Positions 51,573 through 57,135 of a stretch of 57,135 nucleotides of DNA are shown piece after piece. Numbering within the stretch: the stretch's first letter is position 1; every line of letters begins with the position of its first letter. This DNA is from HGM04593 sp045592125 (lineage in GTDB: Bacteria > Bacteroidota > Bacteroidia > Bacteroidales > Bacteroidaceae): NCBI GenBank assembly GCA_045592125.1, contig JAZNUE010000069.1, forward strand, positions 1 to 57,135, written 5' to 3'. Made by a program: the position numbers and the translations under genes. The notes below the pieces were generated by a model, which saw only the letters and a program-made list of their open reading frames with translations, was not told the origin of the DNA and made no database searches.

Positions 51573-52517
51573 ATGAGAAAAGCACTCTTTACCATACTTG
51601 CCATACTGTTTTTCTCAACTGCCCACGCGGTTGAGGAAAATATTATACTCACCACCCCAACTGGCGACATCCACGGCGTGCTGCTCACTCCCGAGGGCGA
51701 AGGGCCATGGCCGCTGGTAATAATCATTGCAGGCAGCGGCCCCACCGACATGAACGGCAATACCCTGGGAAGCGGACTGCAGAACAATTCGCTTAAAATG
51801 CTTGCCGAAGGGATTGCCGCAAAGGGGATTGCCAGCGTGAGGTACGACAAGCGAGGGATAGGCAAGAGCAAGGCCGCTGCGGCAAGCGAGGAGGAGCTGC
51901 GCTTTGAGCACTACATTGACGACGCGGCAGCATGGGCAAATCTTCTTGCCAGCGACAAGCGGTTCAGCACAATTGCCATTGCAGGGCACAGCGAAGGCTC
52001 GCTCATAGGGATGGTTGCAGCACAGAAGAGCAAGGCCGTGAAGGCATACATCTCAATTGCAGGCTGCGGCAGGCCCGCCCATGAGATTCTTGAAGAGCAG
52101 CTGCGCCGGCAGCCTGAACAGATAAGGCACGAGGCTGCGGCCATAAACAAGGAACTGCTGCAAGGGAACATAGTTGAGAACGTCCCTGGTTACCTTGCCG
52201 CGCTCTACCGCAAGAGCGTGCAACCTTACCTTATTTCATGGTTCCGCTACAATCCGGCCAAGGAGATTGCAAGACTGAAGATACCGGTCCTCATCCTTCA
52301 AGGCGACAAGGACATTCAGGTGAGCGTGAAGGAGGCCGAGCGCCTGCTGACAGCGCGCATGTTCTCGTCGTACCACATAATTGAGAACATGAACCACGTG
52401 CTCAAGCATTGCAAGAGCAGCGGCACGCTTGCCCAGATGGAGACATACAAGGACCCTGCCCTGCCAATAAAACAGGAACTCATAGAGCACATCGCGCGTT
52501 TCCTTTCTGATAAATAG
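51573..52517 (+). CDS. Secreted alpha/beta hydrolase
   Basis: Periplasmic or secreted alpha/beta hydrolase of the serine aminopeptidase / dienelactone hydrolase type. The signal peptide is MRKALFTILAILFFSTAHA. The nucleophile elbow is GHSEGS (Ser about 140), the acid in LQGDKDIQVS and His in ENMNHVLKH (about 274). A lid-like helical insert lies between 165 and 225. The gene starts 35 bp after the Ddl-like gene on the same strand and could be in its operon. Substrate unknown. Confidence 0.82.
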   Translation: MRKALFTILAILFFSTAHAVEENIILTTPTGDIHGVLLTPEGEGPWPLVIIIAGSGPTDMNGNTLGSGLQNNSLKMLAEGIAAKGIASVRYDKRGIGKSKAAAASEEELRFEHYIDDAAAWANLLASDKRFSTIAIAGHSEGSLIGMVAAQKSKAVKAYISIAGCGRPAHEILEEQLRRQPEQIRHEAAAINKELLQGNIVENVPGYLAALYRKSVQPYLISWFRYNPAKEIARLKIPVLILQGDKDIQVSVKEAERLLTARMFSSYHIIENMNHVLKHCKSSGTLAQMETYKDPALPIKQELIEHIARFLSDK

Positions 52518-52558
52518 GGAGGAATGGACTACAGGACTGGGACCAGCGATATCTTCGC

Positions 52559-52652
52559 GGCCCTTTTGGTCTTTATAACCCTTCTTGCAGCGGCAGTCCA
52601 GCCCTATGCCCAAAAGGGCCACAAAGGGCTATAAAGGCCACACAAAAGGCTA
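52559..52652. repeat. GGCCCTTTT/AAAAGGGCC inverted repeat between convergent genes
   Basis: GGCCCTTTTGG (52559-52569) is the reverse complement of CCAAAAGGGCC (52610-52620); further AAAGGGC and AAAGGCC motifs follow. It sits between the hydrolase and the DUF4878 gene and may end transcription of both. Confidence 0.55.
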
Positions 52653-53078
52653 TTCGGTCCTGTGCAGCACTGCCTGCGACCCGTCGACTTTCCAGCCGCC
52701 GTCACCGTTAAGCAGGCGCACCTTCATCCTGGCGCTCTTTTCCACTACTGTCATCGCCTTGAGCTCCACATAGGCCGTATCGCCCGATATCTCTTCGGAA
52801 AGCACCACATAGGCACTGTCGTTTAGCAGGTTCTGCTTGCCGGCAGCCGGGACAAATATGCGCTCAAGGTATTCGTCGAATATCTCCTTATCGGCAGGGT
52901 TGCTGAAAGATATATTTTCCCTCACCCCTTCAATGTCGCACGCTCCTATTGAATTGAAGAAGCCTACCGCTACCGACGCCGGAGAGTCGGGCCTTGACAC
53001 AGCGGCCTCGTCACTGCCGCAGGAAACCGCAGAGAATAGTGCGGCAACAAACAGTAATACAATGGTTCTGCCTTTCAT
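52650..53078 (-). CDS. DUF4878 lipoprotein
   Basis: Small lipoprotein of the DUF4878 family (NTF2/lumazine-binding-like fold, function unknown), common in Bacteroidales. The ATG at 53078 gives MKGRTIVLLFVAALFSAVSC with the lipid-modified Cys at about residue 20; an ATG two codons upstream is also possible. The DUF4878 domain (about 30-140) starts SPASVAVGFFNSIGACDIEG and has the terminal DGGWKVD block. 142 aa, normal length. Convergent with the hydrolase. Confidence 0.85.
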   Translation of the reverse strand: MKGRTIVLLFVAALFSAVSCGSDEAAVSRPDSPASVAVGFFNSIGACDIEGVRENISFSNPADKEIFDEYLERIFVPAAGKQNLLNDSAYVVLSEEISGDTAYVELKAMTVVEKSARMKVRLLNGDGGWKVDGSQAVLHRTE

Positions 53079-53193
53079 AACCATATACGTTTCTAGACAA
53101 TTGGTTCAAACAGTTTCTTGCTACAGCTAAAATACAGTTTTTTATTGAATTGCGGCACAAAACAGTAGCAAAGAAAATAAAATAGATTTTATT

Positions 53194-53223
53194 TTGTTCT
53201 CAACATTGTTTGGAGTAACTTTG
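53194..53223 (+). promoter_or_regulatory. pta-ackA promoter
   Basis: TTG (53194-53196), 19 nt, TAACTTTG (53216-53223). The start near 53229 gives a leader of about 115 nt before the pta ATG at 53346 and rules out the longer in-frame form from 53283 only if translation needs the canonical start. Confidence 0.75.
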
Positions 53224-53345
53224 TAGGAAAGTTACAGCGGAAGGCTGTAGCTGCTTCCGCACCGGTCGTCGCCCGACACTGCATGCCGCCCGACTCTACC
53301 CCTGCAGCAGAATGCATTTACATACAATTACAAAATATTTCAACC

Positions 53346-54356
53346 ATGGATGTTATTAAGAATCTGATTGAGCGCGCACAGCAGAACAAGCAGCGCATTG
53401 TGCTTCCCGAGGGAACAGAAGAGCGTACACTCAAGGCTGCCGACAAGGCACTTGCCGACGGTATCGCCGAGTTGGTAATTCTTGGCAACAGGGAGGAAAT
53501 CCTCGCTCTTGCACAGAAGAACGGCCTTGCAAACATTGAGAAGGCAACTATCATTGACCCGGAGAACAACCCCGACGCCGAGAAGTATGCGACACTCCTT
53601 TTTGAGCTCCGCAAAGCAAAGGGCATGACAATGGAGGACGCCCAGAAACTTGTACGAAACCCGCTCTACCTAGGCTGCCTCATCATAAAGAACGGTGACG
53701 CCGACGGCCAGGTTGCAGGCGCCCTGAACACAACTGGCAACGTGCTGCGTCCTGCATTGCAGATTATCAAGACAACCCCAGGTATCACATGCGTGAGCGG
53801 TGCCATGATGCTCATCACAAACGCCAAGGAGTATGGCGAGGACGGCGTCCTCTTTGTTGCCGACGTTGCCGTTACACCTCAGCCCGACGCTAGCCAGCTC
53901 TCACAGATTGCTGTATGCACCGCACAGACAGCAAAGGCCATCGGCGGTTTCGAGGAACCACGCGTTGCAATGCTCAGTTTCTCAACAAAGGGCTCGGCAA
54001 AGCATGAGATGGTAGACAAGGTGACCGAGGCCACACGCCTTGCACACGAGCTTGACCCGGCTCTTTCACTTGACGGCGAGCTCCAGGCCGACGCGGCCCT
54101 TGTTCCATTCGTAGGCCAGAGCAAGGCTCCAGGCTCGACAGTTGCAGGAAAGGCAAACGTGCTTGTGTTCCCCGACCTGGGCGCAGGCAACATAGGCTAC
54201 AAGCTTGTACAGCGCCTTGGACATGCCGAGGCTATCGGTCCCGTACTCCAGGGTATCGCACGTCCTGTAAATGACCTCTCTCGCGGCTGCTCCGTTGAGG
54301 ATGTCTACATGATGATTGCAATTACAGCAAACCAGGCTATTGCAGCAAAGAAGTAA
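53346..54356 (+). CDS. pta: Phosphate acetyltransferase
   Basis: Converts acetyl-CoA and phosphate to acetyl phosphate, the first step of acetate formation. The 336-aa protein is the short single-domain PTA. The ATG at 53346 gives MDVIKNLIERAQQNKQRIVLPEGTEERTLKA, the family's normal N terminus; an upstream ATG at 53283 would add 21 odd residues. The PTA/PTB core with GALNTTGNVLRPALQIIKT, AMLSFSTKGSAKHEMV and VFPDLGAGNIGYKLVQRLG is complete. ackA follows after 32 bp, and nifJ earlier in the window makes its acetyl-CoA. Confidence 0.96.
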   Translation: MDVIKNLIERAQQNKQRIVLPEGTEERTLKAADKALADGIAELVILGNREEILALAQKNGLANIEKATIIDPENNPDAEKYATLLFELRKAKGMTMEDAQKLVRNPLYLGCLIIKNGDADGQVAGALNTTGNVLRPALQIIKTTPGITCVSGAMMLITNAKEYGEDGVLFVADVAVTPQPDASQLSQIAVCTAQTAKAIGGFEEPRVAMLSFSTKGSAKHEMVDKVTEATRLAHELDPALSLDGELQADAALVPFVGQSKAPGSTVAGKANVLVFPDLGAGNIGYKLVQRLGHAEAIGPVLQGIARPVNDLSRGCSVEDVYMMIAITANQAIAAKK

Positions 54357-54388
54357 TTCACGTAACAAACAAATAAAGAGACAGAAAA

Positions 54389-55594
54389 ATGAAAATCCTT
54401 GTTCTGAACTGCGGAAGTTCATCTATCAAGTATCAGCTCATTGACATTGAGACAAAGGACGTGCTTGCAAAAGGCGGCATCGAGAAGATTGGCCTTGAGG
54501 GTTCATTCCTCAAGTTCAACCTGCCTAACGGCGAGAAGGAGACCATCTTCACAGCAATCCCTGAGCACACTGTTGGCGTGCGCCTCATCTTCGACGTTCT
54601 CACAAGCGAGAAGTACGGCGCCGTTAAGTCTATTGAGGAGATTGACGCTGTTGGCCATCGCATGGTGCATGGCGGCGAGAAGTTCAGCCAGTCTACCCTG
54701 CTCACCGACGAGGTCCTCGAGGTATTCGAGGCATGCAACGACCTTGCGCCTCTCCACAACCCAGCAAACCTCAAGGGCGTGAACGCCGTGAAGGAGGTTG
54801 CCCCCGAAATGCCGCAGGTTGGCGTGTTCGACACATCGTTCCACCAGACAATGCCCGACTACGCATACATGTACGCGCTGCCATACGAGCTCTATGAGAA
54901 GTACGGCGTACGCCGCTACGGTTTCCACGGAACATCGCACCGCTACATAACAAAGCGCGCGCTCGAGATGCTGGGTATCCCTGCCGAGGGCAGCAAGATT
55001 ATCACCTGCCACATTGGCAACGGCGGTTCTATCGCAGCAGTAAAGGACGGCAAGAGTGTTGACACATCAATGGGCATGACTCCGCTTGCAGGCCTCATGA
55101 TGGGCACACGCAGCGGCGACGTTGACCCGGGCGCACTGCCCTACATCATGGACAAGACAGGCCTTGACATCCATGGTCTTTCGGACATGCTCAACAAGAA
55201 GTCAGGTGTTGTGGGTATCTCAGGCGTATCATCGGATATGCGCGAGGTTAGTGCAGCCGCTACGGAAGGCAACAGGCGTGCAGAGCTCTCTAACACGATG
55301 TATTTCTACCGCATTAAGAAATATATCGGCGCTTACGCTGCAGCAATGGGAGGCGTTGACGTGATTATCTTCGCTGGCGGTGTTGGCGAGAACCAGGCCG
55401 ACTGCCGTGAGAGAGTACTCGAGGGCCTCGAGTTTATCGGTGTCGAGCTCGACAAGGAGGCTAACGCCAAGATGCGTGGCGAGGAGGCAGTCCTCTCTAC
55501 CCCGAACTCACGCGTAAAGGTTCTCCTTATCCCAACAGACGAGGAGCTAATGATTGCTACCGATACATACGAGATTGTAAAGGGACTCAAGTAA
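54389..55594 (+). CDS. ackA: Acetate kinase
   Basis: Transfers phosphate from acetyl phosphate to ADP, giving acetate and ATP. Full length at 401 aa. The N-terminal signature LNCGSSSIKYQL is at residues 5-16, the second signature RRYGFHGTSHRYI near 171-183 and the ATP-binding blocks HIGNGGSIAAV, GVVGISGVSSDMREV and IIFAGGVGENQ follow. Co-transcribed with pta (32-bp gap). A perfect 50-bp palindrome just after the stop serves as terminator. Confidence 0.97.
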   Translation: MKILVLNCGSSSIKYQLIDIETKDVLAKGGIEKIGLEGSFLKFNLPNGEKETIFTAIPEHTVGVRLIFDVLTSEKYGAVKSIEEIDAVGHRMVHGGEKFSQSTLLTDEVLEVFEACNDLAPLHNPANLKGVNAVKEVAPEMPQVGVFDTSFHQTMPDYAYMYALPYELYEKYGVRRYGFHGTSHRYITKRALEMLGIPAEGSKIITCHIGNGGSIAAVKDGKSVDTSMGMTPLAGLMMGTRSGDVDPGALPYIMDKTGLDIHGLSDMLNKKSGVVGISGVSSDMREVSAAATEGNRRAELSNTMYFYRIKKYIGAYAAAMGGVDVIIFAGGVGENQADCRERVLEGLEFIGVELDKEANAKMRGEEAVLSTPNSRVKVLLIPTDEELMIATDTYEIVKGLK

Positions 55595-55606
55595 CTTGCA
55601 AGCACT

Positions 55607-55656
55607 CATATAAACGTACAAGGGCGGCCAGCTGGCCGCCCTTGTACGTTTATATG
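55607..55656. terminator. Perfect 50-bp palindrome after ackA
   Basis: The two 25-bp arms (CATATAAACGTACAAGGGCG... and its exact reverse complement) meet with no loop. In RNA it gives a very stable hairpin. No strong T run, but it separates convergent genes and probably ends both transcripts. Confidence 0.75.
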
Positions 55657-55686
55657 AGGCAATAGCACCTTTTCGCTTTCCGCTTT

Positions 55687-56532
55687 TCACCTTTCACCTT
55701 CAACTTGTACCGTATCCTGCCTAAGCCTCTCGCTGCCCTTCATGAGGAAATCAAGTGAATACTGCGCCGCATCGCGCATCTTGCGGCATTCCGATATAGC
55801 AATAAGGACATCAGATAGCTCATTCACCATGGTTATGGCCTTCACATCCTCCTGGCGCAATTCATATTCATACTCCTTCTCGCCCGAAAGGCTTACCTTT
55901 ACCTTGCCATTGGCCGAGGCAATGAAATCCATAAGGCCGCCGTCGCTGCCTCGCCTGAAGTCGTAGCGTTCCACATACACGCCATACTCCTTGCCGGTCC
56001 ATGAATACACAGGGGCGTCGGCCACTACATACACATCGCCGCATGAAGCCTTTACGCTCTTGCACCTGATTCTGCTGCCGCGGTAGAGCGATGTGATGAC
56101 CGCCTCGCCATTCTCCTTCACAGTTGCACGCAGATAGCTGTTAAAGGCATTCTTGGAAATCGCCTGTGAAGGTACTGAATATATGCCCACATCCTGGTAC
56201 TTGGAGTTCTTGCTGAAGTCGAACGCAGGCAGAAGCGTGTCGCGCAGGGTTGTGAGGCGCTGCAGCTCGCCGTCGAGAAAGGCGATGTCGCGCTCTTTTT
56301 CCTTGACCAGGACCTCGTGGCGCAGCGCCTCCGCCTCGCGCCTTGTCTTGTAGGCCTTGGGGTGGGCATGCTTTACGCTGTCGATAAGTATCTTGGCTCT
56401 GTTGTAATTGCCAGCAGCAAGCTCGCTGCGTATCTCGGCAAGGATATTGCGTGCCGGTTCCTCAATCTTCTTCTCGCACGAAATCATGGCAAGGGAGAAC
56501 ACAAGCAGCAGGAAGCGTGAGACAGTCTTCAT
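55687..56532 (-). CDS. Lipoprotein of unknown function
   Basis: I do not recognise a family. The signal MKTVSRFLLLVFSLAMISC ends in a lipobox Cys19. Residues about 25-100 are helical with a TPR-like or coiled-coil texture (NILAEIRSELAAGNYNRAKILIDSVKHAHPKAY, then KEKERDIAFLDGELQRLTTLRDTLLPAF). The second half (about 115-235) is beta-rich (GIYSVPSQAISKNAFNSYLRA, VKENGEAVITSLYRGSRI, ...). The last 45 residues are helical. The stop codon lies within a purine-rich GGTGAAAGGTGAAAAG tract like the one in repeat R2. Convergent with ackA. Confidence 0.75.
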   Translation of the reverse strand: MKTVSRFLLLVFSLAMISCEKKIEEPARNILAEIRSELAAGNYNRAKILIDSVKHAHPKAYKTRREAEALRHEVLVKEKERDIAFLDGELQRLTTLRDTLLPAFDFSKNSKYQDVGIYSVPSQAISKNAFNSYLRATVKENGEAVITSLYRGSRIRCKSVKASCGDVYVVADAPVYSWTGKEYGVYVERYDFRRGSDGGLMDFIASANGKVKVSLSGEKEYEYELRQEDVKAITMVNELSDVLIAISECRKMRDAAQYSLDFLMKGSERLRQDTVQVEGER

Positions 56533-56662
56533 AATAACAGTTCATTTTACATTCATACTGCACAAAAGTACAATTTATTTAGTAATAATATAGATATTAG
56601 TCCCAAATTTCTGAATCCAGGCACATATGCCATACCAGGCCTTGTCATTCTATATTTGCACT
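56533..56662. other. Upstream region of the lipoprotein gene
   Basis: TACTTTTG on the minus strand (plus-strand CAAAAGTA near 56563-56570) fits a -7 box for the lipoprotein gene, about 30 nt before its ATG; no TTG at the right distance. The remainder is AT-rich with no gene. Confidence 0.4.
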
Positions 56663-56663
56663 G

Positions 56664-57135
56664 TCATTGACTCGTTTTGCTTTTCGCAACCCAAACGGCA
56701 TAACCTACGGCTATGCTACGTTTGACCTGTTGCTGCAAAACTCGTCGATAACAAAAAAGGTCATTGACTCGTTTTGCTTTTCGCAACCCAAACGGCATAA
56801 CCTACGGCTATGCTACGTTTGACTTGTTGCTGCAAAACTCGTCGATAACAAAAAAGGTCATTGACTCGTTTTGCTTTTCGCAGCAAAACTCGTCGAAAAC
56901 AAAACGTTGTCTTAAGTCGGAGGCCAAGCGGTCTTAGGAAGACAAGGGTTAAGGGCAACTCCTTGGCTCACAGAACGACATGGCTACGATCCGACTTGTT
57001 TTGCTGCGAAAAGCAAAACGAGTCAATGACCTTTTTTGTTATCGACGAGTTTTGCAGCAACAGGTCAAACGCAGCATAGCCGCAGGTTATGCCGTAAGTC
57101 GGATCGTAGCCATGTCGTTCTGTGGGCCAAGGAGT
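56664..57135. repeat. Nested direct and inverted repeat array reaching the window edge
   Basis: 97-bp direct units start at 56664, 56761 and 56858 (the third has an internal deletion). The arm 56792-56889 (98 bp) returns inverted at 56998-57095. That inverted arm is itself flanked by 40-bp inverted repeats at 56958-56997 and 57096-57135. A shrunken piece of the same 40-bp sequence (AAGTCGGAGGCCAAG) lies near 56915-56930. Each unit has an inner hairpin with arms AACGGCATA...TATGC..CGTT. No gene is visible; the array probably continues beyond the window. Confidence 0.92.

Overview
The window looks like chromosomal DNA of a gut- or host-associated member of the Bacteroidales (Bacteroidota); the genus cannot be fixed by eye. 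The evidence is the protein set: DUF3078, DUF4878 and DUF5723 envelope proteins, a long Bacteroidota-type YidC, a GH92 mannosidase, a sialidase, a C10 peptidase and T9SS-like C-terminal sorting domains. Many genes also carry the Bacteroidota promoter form TTG - 19 to 21 nt - TAnnTTTG, and Shine-Dalgarno sites are lacking.

Layout. 1-751: a dispersed palindromic repeat and tRNA-Ser(TGA), with its 3' end duplicated downstream. 752-8632: formate/nitrite-type transporter, DPE2-like 4-alpha-glucanotransferase, cell-wall amidase, MCE/MlaD protein and a DUF187-type glycosidase. 8831-13312: pyruvate:ferredoxin oxidoreductase whose 3' end is repeated in a 126-bp tandem array, then tRNA-Ser(CGA) followed by a 41-bp tandem array. 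13408-20943: GadC-like permease, GH92 with a palindromic repeat inserted in frame, CPA2 antiporter, DUF3078 protein. 21170-24371: yidC, a small unknown gene and a UDG-like protein. 24533-38554: envelope and host-interaction genes (DUF5723 protein plus a giant lipoprotein, C10 peptidase, DcaP-like porin divergent from an AraC regulator, SIMPL protein, DoxX, sialidase).

39095-44262 is a compact type II-C CRISPR-Cas locus: tracrRNA (minus strand), cas9 (1165 aa), cas1, cas2 and a one-spacer array. Anti-repeat, repeats, promoters and terminators can all be read directly. The repeat itself contains a consensus Bacteroidota promoter, the cas9 promoter contains an interrupted repeat copy and predicts a leaderless mRNA, and the array sits 14 bp after the mutS2 stop in the same transcriptional direction as mutS2.

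44277-55594: mutS2, an SGNH hydrolase, a cassette of alpha/beta hydrolase, membrane-anchored Mur ligase and Ddl-like ATP-grasp ligase (a possible uncharacterised ligase pathway), a secreted hydrolase, a DUF4878 lipoprotein, and pta-ackA for acetate formation, which pairs functionally with the pyruvate oxidoreductase. 55687-57135: an unknown lipoprotein and a large nested palindromic repeat array cut by the window edge.

A recurrent theme is repeats tied to gene 3' ends: both tRNA-Ser genes, nifJ, malQ and GH92 each carry repeats directly after, or duplicating, their 3' ends.
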